DNA of 64,000 nucleotides, taken from the NCBI GenBank assembly GCA_016718505.1, contig JADKDE010000002.1, positions 124,001 through 188,000 of the forward strand. Reading direction: 5' to 3'. The notes under the pieces were generated by a model that did not search any database, was not told the DNA's origin, and saw only the letters and a list, made by a program, of their open reading frames with translations. Shown here piece by piece: positions 54,947 through 63,439 of this stretch. Each line of letters starts with the position of its first letter. Within the stretch, counting starts at the first letter, position 1. The translations under genes were made by a program, and so were the position numbers. This DNA is from Saprospiraceae bacterium (lineage in GTDB: Bacteria; Bacteroidota; Bacteroidia; Chitinophagales; Saprospiraceae).

Positions 54947-57154
54947 ATGAAAAAATTATTTACATTTGTTATTTTCTGTCTTTTGCATTTTTCTACTTCT
55001 TATGCAGCCACAATTACCTGGACTGGAGCTACAGGTGGTCTTTGGAGTGCTCCAGCTAATTGGAGCAGTGGCACAACTCCAATTTCTACAGATGATGTTG
55101 TCATCGATGGCTTTGCAGGTACTATCAATATTGATGTTGCTGTGACGATCAACTCTTTGAATGTGAAAAATGGTGCTAATACTTCATTCACCAGTGCGGC
55201 AACACGTAGCTTTACCTTGGCTGCTGGTGTCGGTGCACCTAGTTCAAATATTGATGCGGGCTCTAATCTTACTGTAGGAGGTAGTACCATCAATTTGATC
55301 GCTTCTAGTGCATTTGGTCCCGTATTCAATGTTCGTGGCTCTTTGATATTTGCTGGAACAGCGAGCAGTAGGTTGGATTGCCAAGGCGGAGTAACCACAA
55401 TTTATGGTTTGTTAAAATATGCAGTTGGTAGTGGAAATACTGCCATAGGAGCATCACCTGCTTATTTAGTGTTTGCTGATAACTGCATATTTGAAATAGC
55501 CAAAAACGGTGGCTCGTTCCCAAATGCAACATACCAACCCAATTCTAAAATCTTAATTTCTGGGACAACCTCAGCCGGGCCAACTTGGAATTCTTCCGTA
55601 TTAGCTTATGGAAACATTGATTGGAACGCACCAAGCCAGACTGCTGCGGGAAGTTTTAACATAAATTTGACTTGCAATAATTTCAGAATATTGAATTCAG
55701 GAACCGCAGAATTGAGGATTTCTTCAAGCACGACTCCTTACACCCTGCAAGTTAATGGGAGCTATTCACAATCATCCAATACGACTTTGAATATCGCCAA
55801 CGGCTCTGCCTCAAGTTATTTAAAAATAAAAGGTGATGTAGATATCCAAGGTAAGCTGACAGAAGGCAGTACTTCCACTGCTTCTGGGCTTGAACTAAAT
55901 GGTACCATCCTACAGAATATAAGCGTGGCAGGGACTATTTTAAATACTTTGAATGTTAAAATAAATAATCCAGCTGGTGCTCAGTTGGCTACTGATTTGA
56001 CATTGCCTGCTATAGGGACCTTGACATTAACTAACGGGAAATTAACCTTGGGGTCATTTAATCTCAACCACAACAACTCAACTCCTGCATCGATCAATGG
56101 TCAGACTTCATCAAGCTATATCGTTACAAATAGTACTGGGTCATTGAATAGAAACATTGCCGCTACTACCAACAGTTATGATTTTCCAGTTGGGACAAGT
56201 ACTGAATATCAGTTGGCAAATATTGTATTTACTGCTGCACCTGCATCGGGTGTCTTATCTGGGAGATTCATAGCCTCAGATCCAGGAAGTGATGGATTGC
56301 CTTATACTGACCCAGGTTCAAATAACAGCAATCTTACTTCTGTTTGCCCAAATGGTTATTGGCAAATTAATGGTTCTGTCGGTGGAACTTATAATGCCAA
56401 TTTTACTACCACTGGATTTTCATGTCTAACCGATATAGCCAATGCAAGAGTATTGAAAAGAGCATCTGGTACTTCAACTTGGGACGACCCAGCGACTACA
56501 GGAACACATGTAGCTGGTTCAGGTACGACTGCTTCTCGTTCTGGGTTCGCTTCATTTAGTGAATTTGGGGTGGCTCAAGGAACCGCTTTTTTACCACTTA
56601 AATTACTTGCATTTAATGCAATATCAAAAGGTGGTTTCAACCAAATTGATTGGATAGCCACCGATGAAAGTCTAATGAAAGGATATGTTCTAGAGAGTAG
56701 CGTTGATGCAGTTAATTTTGAGCAAATTTCGTTTTTGCCAGTGAATCAATCCAATTCGTCGCAAAAAAAATATCAAGTAATTGATACAAAAAAATATCTG
56801 GCGCCATCGGTTTATTATAGATTAAAAGAAACTAACTACCTTTCTGCTCAGAAAGTTATCAGCGGAATCGTAAAAGTTAGAAATAATTCGTCTCAAAAAG
56901 AAGTTGCCAAAATATACCCAACCGCATCTTCTGATAAAATCAATCTGGAGATTTCGAGTTTGGTCGAATCAACACCTGTACTGGTTGAAATGGTTGACCA
57001 ATTAGGCATAACCCACATGTCCTCTAAGTTTATATTGACAAGTGGTTTGAATACTTTTCCTTTGAATATTCAAAATTTAGCCAGTGGAATTTACTTTGTG
57101 AGAATCAATTTCGATTCAAGTCCAAGTGTTATTCAAAGATTTGTAAAAATATAG
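54947..57154 (+). CDS. Secreted beta-rich protein with T9SS sorting domain
   Basis: The 735-residue protein has a signal peptide (to TSYA). An N-terminal repeat-rich beta-helix-like region (WTGATGGLWSAPANWSSGTTPISTDDVVI ...) is of the type seen in autotransporter-like and G8-adjacent surface proteins. A C-terminal T9SS type A domain (IYPTASSDKINLEISSLV ... ASGIYFVRINFD) follows. Low cysteine content (two, in the middle: SVCPNGYW and FSCLTDI). Likely displayed on the cell surface; function unknown. A strong terminator follows the stop. Confidence 0.8.
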   Translation: MKKLFTFVIFCLLHFSTSYAATITWTGATGGLWSAPANWSSGTTPISTDDVVIDGFAGTINIDVAVTINSLNVKNGANTSFTSAATRSFTLAAGVGAPSSNIDAGSNLTVGGSTINLIASSAFGPVFNVRGSLIFAGTASSRLDCQGGVTTIYGLLKYAVGSGNTAIGASPAYLVFADNCIFEIAKNGGSFPNATYQPNSKILISGTTSAGPTWNSSVLAYGNIDWNAPSQTAAGSFNINLTCNNFRILNSGTAELRISSSTTPYTLQVNGSYSQSSNTTLNIANGSASSYLKIKGDVDIQGKLTEGSTSTASGLELNGTILQNISVAGTILNTLNVKINNPAGAQLATDLTLPAIGTLTLTNGKLTLGSFNLNHNNSTPASINGQTSSSYIVTNSTGSLNRNIAATTNSYDFPVGTSTEYQLANIVFTAAPASGVLSGRFIASDPGSDGLPYTDPGSNNSNLTSVCPNGYWQINGSVGGTYNANFTTTGFSCLTDIANARVLKRASGTSTWDDPATTGTHVAGSGTTASRSGFASFSEFGVAQGTAFLPLKLLAFNAISKGGFNQIDWIATDESLMKGYVLESSVDAVNFEQISFLPVNQSNSSQKKYQVIDTKKYLAPSVYYRLKETNYLSAQKVISGIVKVRNNSSQKEVAKIYPTASSDKINLEISSLVESTPVLVEMVDQLGITHMSSKFILTSGLNTFPLNIQNLASGIYFVRINFDSSPSVIQRFVKI

Positions 57155-57176
57155 TACACGTCCGAAAAAATATTTT

Positions 57177-57213
57177 AAAGGGAGATAAATTAATTTTATT
57201 CTCCCTTTTTTTA
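57177..57213 (+). terminator. Rho-independent terminator
   Basis: AAAGGGAGA (57177-57185) pairs perfectly with TCTCCCTTT (57200-57208), followed by a T run, 23 bp after the T9SS protein stop. Confidence 0.85.
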
Positions 57214-57364
57214 TTTATCCACATTATATAATTGCATACGTAGCGATATGTCATTTATAATTTGATATTATTACTTTTCTTTAAAAATAATTATACATTA
57301 AATATTTTTACATTTGAGTACTAATTTTACTCAATAACGTACATATAATGTTACATTTTCGTTG

Positions 57365-57372
57365 TAATTTTG
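57365..57372 (+). promoter_or_regulatory. -7 element before the NusG-like gene
   Basis: TAATTTTG fits TAnnTTTG, 31 bp before the GTG start at 57404. No clear -33 partner; it would start the polysaccharide locus transcript. Confidence 0.4.
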
Positions 57373-57403
57373 TCCAATTAATAAAAGGACAGGACCCAAG
57401 AAG

Positions 57404-57937
57404 GTGGAATACGTGGCTCATTATGGTTTGACAGATGTCTTTGACTGGTACGTGTATAAAGTCAGGCACAAATCTGAAAAAATGGTCAGTAAGCATCTTT
57501 CCAACCTTGGACTTGAAGTTTTCGTTCCGACGATTTTGACGACCAGAGTGTACTCCAAAAAAATTAAAAAGGTTGAAAAACCACTTTTGTACAATTATGT
57601 TTTTGTAAAATCCAATAAGAGTACATACTTAAATGTATTGACTCATGAACACGTATTGGGATTCGTAAGGGTTGGGAAAGACAAAGTTAGACCCATCACT
57701 CCAGTCGAAATGGACATCCTCAGGAGAATCGTCGAGTTGGATCCGTTACTGATCGAAACAGAACATAAATCCCTAGAAGTGGGCAATATAGTGGAGGTGA
57801 TCAGGGGCCAATTGTATGGTCTGCGAGGAAAGTTGGTTCAGCGAAAGGGGAAAAGAAAGATATTAATCGAAATTGAGGGCTTGGATCAATCCATCGCCAT
57901 CACGGTTGAAGAAGAAGATATAAGCAAGGTAAATTAA
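57404..57937 (+). CDS. NusG-like (UpxY-type) transcription antiterminator
   Basis: The 177-residue protein has the NusG N-terminal domain (DWYVYKVRHKSEKMVSKHLSNLGLEVFVPT ... YNYVFVKSN) and a C-terminal KOW domain (VGNIVEVIRGQLYGLRGKLVQRKGKRKILIEIEG). Specialised NusG paralogues of this type sit at the head of Bacteroidota capsule and exopolysaccharide loci and let RNA polymerase read through the long operon. Here a polysaccharide cluster follows. Start is GTG at 57404, since the first ATG falls within the NGN domain. Confidence 0.85.
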   Translation: MEYVAHYGLTDVFDWYVYKVRHKSEKMVSKHLSNLGLEVFVPTILTTRVYSKKIKKVEKPLLYNYVFVKSNKSTYLNVLTHEHVLGFVRVGKDKVRPITPVEMDILRRIVELDPLLIETEHKSLEVGNIVEVIRGQLYGLRGKLVQRKGKRKILIEIEGLDQSIAITVEEEDISKVN

Positions 57938-58019
57938 ATTGTACCTAATCGACATGAAAATTAGAACCTATGGCGTAAGACGTTGCGACTTTACGACGGC
58001 GAAGCCTTGTATTAATCTT

Positions 58020-58148
58020 TGCGGGAAACGGATAGGAGCAGCAGCCGAAGGCTGGAGTGGACTCAGGCCACTCCGCAACGAAGTGAAGCTGCGGATAGCC
58101 GGGTGACAAACCTTTGGCTAGCTACGATAAGGGTTTGTCATTCCCCCA
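58020..58148 (-). repeat. Family A structured intergenic element, copy A11 (variant)
   Basis: Minus orientation, more divergent. On the minus strand hairpin 1 is TGACAAACC/GGTTTGTCA (9 bp), then CACCCGGCTATCCGC as in A7. Arm 2 is GGAGTGG/CCACTCC (58054-58074). The terminal stem is GGGAA/TTCCC (58023-58027 with 58141-58145). Between the NusG-like gene and ugd. Confidence 0.65.
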
Positions 58149-58176
58149 AATTAAAAAAGTTTTGAAATAAGATTTT

Positions 58177-59493
58177 ATGAAAATAGCAATTATTGGGACG
58201 GGTTATGTAGGTTTGGTGAGCGGGACTTGTTTTGCAGAAACTGGTAATCACGTACTTTGTGTCGATATCGACCAAAATAAAGTAGAAAAACTAAAATCAG
58301 GTAAACTGACCATTTATGAGCCAGGACTCGAATACCTTTTTGCTAGGAATACGCAAACAGGGCGTTTAAATTTTACGACCGATATCAAATCTGCTGTTGA
58401 ATTTGCGGACATAATTTTTCTAGCACTTCCCACTCCTCCAGGAGAAGATGGGTCAGCAGATCTCTCTTATATACTAGGCGTCGCCGAGCAGATCGGACCT
58501 ATGCTCAATGGGTATAAAGTCATTGTGGACAAAAGTACCGTTCCCGTTGGAACTGCGGTCTTGGTCGAAGAAAAACTGTTGAAATTCGCCAAAAAAGAAG
58601 ATTTTGATGTGGTCTCCAATCCCGAATTTTTGAGGGAGGGTGTCGCCGTTGATGACTTCCTTAAGCCAGATAGAGTCGTCGTTGGGACGAATTCTGAACG
58701 AGCACAAAAAGTCATGCACAAACTGTACGAACCTTTCGTGCGACAAGGCAATCCAATCATCTTCATGGATATTCCTAGTGCAGAAATGACCAAATATGCC
58801 GCCAATTCATATCTTGCCGCTAGGATTTCATTCATGAATGAAGTGGCCAACCTGTGCGAATTGCTAGGTGCAGACGTCGAGAACGTGCGCCGTGGTATGG
58901 GCGCAGATGCAAGAATTGGCAAGCGGTTCTTATTCCCTGGCGTTGGGTACGGAGGATCTTGCTTCCCAAAGGACGTACAGGCGATGGCAAAGAGCGCTAG
59001 TGATTCTGCATACGATTTCAAGATACTAAATGCCGTCATGGAGGTCAATCAAAGGCAAAGAGAGCTTTTCTTCCAAAAAATACTAAAGTACTTTGGTGGA
59101 AACATTCAAGGAAAAACCTTTGCACTTTGGGGACTTGCCTTCAAGCCCAATACGGATGATATCCGCGAAGCTCCAGCGCTCTTTATTATCGATGAACTCC
59201 TAAAGCGTGGCGCCAAAGTACAAGCATTTGACCCCGAAGCAATGGAAAATGTGGGTCGAATCTACGGTGACAAAATCATCCTTTCAGAAGATGAATATTC
59301 GGTTTTGGAAGGTGCTGACGCTCTTTTGATTTTGACAGAATGGACGCTTTTCCGTACCCCAGAGTTCGATAAGATGAAAACCATTCTCAAGGCTCCAGTC
59401 ATCTTCGATGGCAGGAATTTGTATGATTTGGAATCGATGGTAGGAGAAGGGTTTTACTACAATAGCATCGGAAGACATATCGTCAATCTTTGA
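58177..59493 (+). CDS. ugd: UDP-glucose 6-dehydrogenase
   Basis: The 438-residue enzyme oxidises UDP-glucose twice to UDP-glucuronate with NAD+. It has the N-terminal Rossmann motif GTGYVGLVSG, the LPTPPGEDGSADL segment, the KSTVPVGT strand, the central NEVANLCE helix region, and the catalytic Cys262 in GYGGSCFPKD. The C-terminal Rossmann domain has ALWGLAFKPNTDDIREAP. It is intact, and begins the enzyme genes of the polysaccharide locus. UDP-glucuronate would supply acidic capsule or exopolysaccharide. Confidence 0.96.
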   Translation: MKIAIIGTGYVGLVSGTCFAETGNHVLCVDIDQNKVEKLKSGKLTIYEPGLEYLFARNTQTGRLNFTTDIKSAVEFADIIFLALPTPPGEDGSADLSYILGVAEQIGPMLNGYKVIVDKSTVPVGTAVLVEEKLLKFAKKEDFDVVSNPEFLREGVAVDDFLKPDRVVVGTNSERAQKVMHKLYEPFVRQGNPIIFMDIPSAEMTKYAANSYLAARISFMNEVANLCELLGADVENVRRGMGADARIGKRFLFPGVGYGGSCFPKDVQAMAKSASDSAYDFKILNAVMEVNQRQRELFFQKILKYFGGNIQGKTFALWGLAFKPNTDDIREAPALFIIDELLKRGAKVQAFDPEAMENVGRIYGDKIILSEDEYSVLEGADALLILTEWTLFRTPEFDKMKTILKAPVIFDGRNLYDLESMVGEGFYYNSIGRHIVNL

Positions 59494-59514
59494 TTTAGCT
59501 TAAAACTGAATATC

Positions 59515-60573
59515 ATGCCAAAGAATATTTTGATTACTGGGGGAGCTGGCTTCATTGGGTCGCATCTTGTGAGAAGATTCGGTACCAAATATCCCAATTA
59601 CCATATCGTCAATTTGGATAATCTCACCTATGCAGGCAACCTTGAAAACCTTTCGGACATCGAAAAAGCCCCGAATTATACTTTTGTAAAAGGTGATATT
59701 TGCGATCGTGCGCTGCTGTTGAGTCTATTCGATGAGCATCAATTTGACACCGTATTGCACTGCGCTGCCGAATCCCACGTGGACCGCAGCATCAAGGACC
59801 CCATGGCATTTATTCACACCAATGTCCTCGGCACTGCCAATCTGCTACAAGTAGCTAAAGAACGCTGGGAGAAGGATTATTCAGACAAGCTTTTTTATCA
59901 TATATCCACCGATGAGGTGTACGGAAGCCTCGGAGACGATGGCATGTTTACAGAGATGACGCCTTACGATCCACGCAGTCCATATTCTGCCTCCAAAGCC
60001 AGCTCAGATCACTTGGTGAGGGCATTTTATCACACGTATCATTTGCCTATAAAAATATCCAACTGCTCCAACAATTATGGGCCGTTTCATTTTCCTGAAA
60101 AACTCATTCCGCTTTGTATCAACAATATCATCCATCGCAAGCCACTGCCGATTTATGGCAAGGGCGAAAACGTAAGAGATTGGTTGTTCGTAGAGGATCA
60201 CGTGTCGGCGATTGACGTAATCGTACATAAAGGAAAAATAGGCGAAACCTACAATATTGGTGGCCATAACGAGTGGAAAAACATTGATTTGATTCGAGTC
60301 ATTTGTCGCATCATGGATCGCAAATTAGATCGTCCACAGGGTGATTCCGAGCAGCTTATTACGTTCGTAACCGACCGCGCGGGCCATGATTTGCGCTATG
60401 CCATTGATGCCACCAAGCTCAAGGAGGATCTTGGTTGGGTTCCGTCGCTCCAGTTCGAGGAGGGTATCGAGAAGACGATCGATTGGTATTTGGCCAACGG
60501 AGATTGGCTCCAAAAAGTCACTTCAGGCGCCTATACCCATTACTATGATTCGTACTATGGTCGAGGTAATTAG
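59515..60573 (+). CDS. rfbB: dTDP-glucose 4,6-dehydratase
   Basis: The 352-residue extended SDR has TGGAGFIGSH at the N-terminus, the catalytic triad T132-D133-E134 (STDEVYG) with Tyr157 and Lys161 (YSASK), and the NNYGPFHFPEKLIP and GKGENVRDWL substrate motifs. It makes dTDP-4-keto-6-deoxyglucose, precursor of rhamnose and other 6-deoxy sugars. rfbA follows after a family A element, but rfbC and rfbD are not in this window. Confidence 0.96.
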   Translation: MPKNILITGGAGFIGSHLVRRFGTKYPNYHIVNLDNLTYAGNLENLSDIEKAPNYTFVKGDICDRALLLSLFDEHQFDTVLHCAAESHVDRSIKDPMAFIHTNVLGTANLLQVAKERWEKDYSDKLFYHISTDEVYGSLGDDGMFTEMTPYDPRSPYSASKASSDHLVRAFYHTYHLPIKISNCSNNYGPFHFPEKLIPLCINNIIHRKPLPIYGKGENVRDWLFVEDHVSAIDVIVHKGKIGETYNIGGHNEWKNIDLIRVICRIMDRKLDRPQGDSEQLITFVTDRAGHDLRYAIDATKLKEDLGWVPSLQFEEGIEKTIDWYLANGDWLQKVTSGAYTHYYDSYYGRGN

Positions 60574-60662
60574 GGCGTGTCCCTTTCAGGGTCGGTGTAT
60601 TCCGCAGTTCGCTGCGCTCCGTCTTTCAGACAGGTTACACCTTGCTCCATCCACCTCACGCA
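60574..60662 (+). repeat. Family A structured intergenic element, copy A12
   Basis: Starts at the base following the rfbB stop. The terminal stem is GCGTG (60575-60579) with CACGC (60657-60661). Hairpin 1 is CCCTTTCAGGG (60581-60591), then GTCGG. A GTGTA/TACAC stem (about 60595-60599 with 60636-60640) encloses GTCT/AGAC. It ends CATCC...CTCACGC. Between rfbB and rfbA, inside the polysaccharide operon. Confidence 0.75.
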
Positions 60663-60698
60663 CTGGGTTTTTTACCAATACAAAACTAGCTTAAAGAT

Positions 60699-61577
60699 AT
60701 GAAAGGAATAATTTTGGCAGGAGGATCTGGCACTCGATTATACCCAATCACACAAGCCATTTCAAAGCAATTGATGCCCATTTACGATAAGCCGATGATT
60801 TATTATCCCTTGTCGGTGTTGATGCTAGCTGGGATTCACGATATATTGATCATAACTACACCCGAAGACCAGTCGCAGTTTCAGCGGTTATTGGGCGATG
60901 GCAGCCAAGTAGGATGCCGCTTTACATACAAGATCCAAGAAGTACCCAACGGATTGGCTCAAGCCTTTGTTATAGGCGAAGAGTTTATCGGGGATGACAA
61001 GGTAGCTCTAGTCCTAGGAGATAATATTTTTTATGGATCTGGATTGGGCAGACTACTCAGTAAAAACGTGGACATCAGCGGAGCCATGATATTTGCCTTC
61101 GAAGTCAGCGACCCCGAAAGATACGGTGTAGTTGAATTTGATGAAAGCCAGAAAGCTATATCAATAGAAGAAAAACCGACAAATCCCAAATCTAATTGGG
61201 CGGTTCCAGGGCTTTATTTCTATGACAATTCTGTAGTCGAGATCGCTAAGAATATCAAGCCATCACCTAGAGGAGAATACGAAATCACAGATGTCAATCG
61301 CGTCTATTTGGAAGCTGGAAAGCTTTCAGTTGGTATCCTAGAAAGGGGAACAGCTTGGCTGGATACGGGGACTTTCGATAGCTTGCACGACGCTTCAGAG
61401 TTCATCCGCGTCATCGAAAAGCGTCAAGGAATGAAAATCGGCTGTATCGAAGAAATCGCCTATTCCAAGGGCTTTATAAACGATGAACAATTTTTGCAAC
61501 AAGCAGAGAAATTGCAAAAAAGCGGCTATGGCCAATATTTGAAAAATATTTTAGCTAAAAAACAATCACGAAAGTGA
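60699..61577 (+). CDS. rfbA: Glucose-1-phosphate thymidylyltransferase
   Basis: The 292-residue enzyme makes dTDP-glucose from dTTP and glucose 1-phosphate, feeding RfbB. Typical motifs: [11 protein letters not shown] near the N-terminus, [52 protein letters not shown] and the C-terminal GCIEEIAY. Normal length. Its TGA stop overlaps the GTG start of the next gene by three bases, so translation is probably coupled. Confidence 0.96.
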   Translation: MKGIILAGGSGTRLYPITQAISKQLMPIYDKPMIYYPLSVLMLAGIHDILIITTPEDQSQFQRLLGDGSQVGCRFTYKIQEVPNGLAQAFVIGEEFIGDDKVALVLGDNIFYGSGLGRLLSKNVDISGAMIFAFEVSDPERYGVVEFDESQKAISIEEKPTNPKSNWAVPGLYFYDNSVVEIAKNIKPSPRGEYEITDVNRVYLEAGKLSVGILERGTAWLDTGTFDSLHDASEFIRVIEKRQGMKIGCIEEIAYSKGFINDEQFLQQAEKLQKSGYGQYLKNILAKKQSRK

Positions 61578-62107
61578 TAGAAACCCTCATTTCTTCCAAG
61601 ACTCGTATCAAATTGTTGATGAAATTCTTCATCAATTCTAATGCTACTGCTTACCTGCGTAGTTTAGAATCTGAGTTTGGAGAATCCACCAATAGCATCC
61701 GCATCGAACTCAACAAATTGGAAAATGCTGGGTTCTTACATTCATTTTTGGAAGGAAATAAAAAATATTTTAAGGCCAATATCGCTCATCCGCTCTTTAG
61801 AGATATCCACAACATTTTACTCAAACACATTGGGGTTGACCAAATCATCGAGAATATCATCGTAAGACTTGGCAATGTCGAACACGTCTTGTTGGATGGA
61901 GATTTTTCGAAAGGCAAAGACTCTGAAATAGTAGATTTGGTGCTAGTAGGTGATATTGACACTTCCTACTTGATGGAGCTAAGCGCCAAAGTAGAAAAAG
62001 TAATCAATCGAAAGCTTAGGCATTTAATACTCAGTTCTAAAGAATTTCAATTAATGCATTTAAACAATAAAGATCAAGATTTGCTCTTTTTATGGAGCGC
62101 CGAATAA
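61574..62107 (+). CDS. Winged-helix protein with a nucleotidyltransferase-like C-terminus
   Basis: The 177-residue protein has an ArsR-like winged helix ([62 protein letters not shown]) in its first half. The second half ([26 protein letters not shown]) resembles the minimal nucleotidyltransferase fold. Such two-part proteins occur in Bacteroidota polysaccharide clusters, but their role is not settled. The nucleotidyltransferase assignment is less certain. Start is GTG overlapping the rfbA stop, and the TviB-like gene follows 18 bp later. Confidence 0.7.
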   Translation: MIETLISSKTRIKLLMKFFINSNATAYLRSLESEFGESTNSIRIELNKLENAGFLHSFLEGNKKYFKANIAHPLFRDIHNILLKHIGVDQIIENIIVRLGNVEHVLLDGDFSKGKDSEIVDLVLVGDIDTSYLMELSAKVEKVINRKLRHLILSSKEFQLMHLNNKDQDLLFLWSAE

Positions 62108-62125
62108 TAACGAATAATTCATCTT

Positions 62126-63418
62126 ATGTATCAAGAACTAATCAATAAACAAAAGAACATCGGTGTAATTGGGTTGGGTTATGTTGGCTTACCCATTGCC
62201 TTAGAATTCGCCAAACATTTTAAAGTCATTGGCTTTGATATAAACAAATCGAGGGTGGAAATGATGCAAAATCATGTAGATCCATCGAACGAGCTTGATT
62301 CCTCCGAATTCAAAAACAAGGACATTACCTTCACGGATGATATTGAAGTACTCAGAACGGCTAATTTTTATATAGTCGCTGTTCCTACTCCTGTAGATGA
62401 CCATTGCGTACCCGATCTTACCCCTGTTTTAGCAGCATCTAGGACGATAGGAAAGGTATTAAAGAAAGGCGATTATGTCATTTTTGAGTCAACGGTATAT
62501 CCTGGTTGTACCGAGGAGGATTGTTTACCCGTCATTGAGCAACTTTCAGGCTTAAAGCTGAACGTTGATTATAAAGCTGGGTATTCTCCAGAGCGTATCA
62601 ATCCAGGAGACAAAACCCGTCCAATCCACAAGATACTCAAGATCGTTTCTGGCTCTGACGCCGAATCCCTTGAAGAAATCGCCAAGGTGTATGGACAGAT
62701 CATAGAAGCTGGTTTACACAAAGCTACTTCGATCAAGGTTGCTGAAGCAGCTAAGGTCATTGAGAATGCACAGCGTGACGTGAACATCGCCTTCATGAAC
62801 GAATTGTCGATGATATTTGATAAGCTCGAGATAGACACGCACGAAGTTCTCGAAGCAGCAGGTACCAAGTGGAATTTTATAAAATTGTCTCCAGGGCTAG
62901 TGGGTGGACATTGCATTGGTGTTGATCCTTATTATCTCACTTATAAGGCGATGCAGATGGGCTACAATCCACAGGTAATATTGAGTGGCCGTAGAATCAA
63001 CGACGATATGCCAGAACATATCGCAAAAAAGACCGTACAAATGCTTATCAAGCAAGGCAAAGACATCAAGCATTGCAAGGTTTTGGTACTAGGGATCACC
63101 TTCAAAGAAAATGTTTCTGACATCAGAAATTCAAAAGTTGCAAATCTCGTAAAGGCATTACAAAACTATAGCCTCCAAGTGGATATCTACGATCCAAACG
63201 TGGACCATGCTGAAGTAAAACACGAATACGGTCTATCCATGGTGGATACCATTGGCAAAGATTATGACGCCATTGTATTGGCAGTTGCCCACGATGTCTT
63301 TAGAGATTTTTCAGAAGAATATTTGCAAGAAATCTCTAAGCAAAACTTAGTTTTTATAGATATAAAAGGAATGTTTAAATCCTTGAGAAGTACCGATATA
63401 AAATATTGGAGTCTTTAA
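62126..63418 (+). CDS. Nucleotide-sugar dehydrogenase (TviB/WbpA-like)
   Basis: The 430-residue protein has the UDP-glucose/UDP-N-acetyl-mannosamine dehydrogenase fold: N-terminal GVIGLGYVGLP, VPTPVDDHCVPDLTP, ESTVYPGCTEE, a middle helix with NEL, the catalytic cysteine (about 263) in GGHCIGVDPYY, and the C-terminal Rossmann domain with GITFKENVSDIRNSK. It most resembles TviB/WbpA-type enzymes that oxidise UDP-N-acetylglucosamine or -galactosamine to the uronic acid. Exact substrate not certain. The next gene is an NAD-dependent epimerase, as in Vi-antigen clusters. Confidence 0.88.
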   Translation: MYQELINKQKNIGVIGLGYVGLPIALEFAKHFKVIGFDINKSRVEMMQNHVDPSNELDSSEFKNKDITFTDDIEVLRTANFYIVAVPTPVDDHCVPDLTPVLAASRTIGKVLKKGDYVIFESTVYPGCTEEDCLPVIEQLSGLKLNVDYKAGYSPERINPGDKTRPIHKILKIVSGSDAESLEEIAKVYGQIIEAGLHKATSIKVAEAAKVIENAQRDVNIAFMNELSMIFDKLEIDTHEVLEAAGTKWNFIKLSPGLVGGHCIGVDPYYLTYKAMQMGYNPQVILSGRRINDDMPEHIAKKTVQMLIKQGKDIKHCKVLVLGITFKENVSDIRNSKVANLVKALQNYSLQVDIYDPNVDHAEVKHEYGLSMVDTIGKDYDAIVLAVAHDVFRDFSEEYLQEISKQNLVFIDIKGMFKSLRSTDIKYWSL

Positions 63419-63439
63419 TTATCATAGCAATCATTCGAA

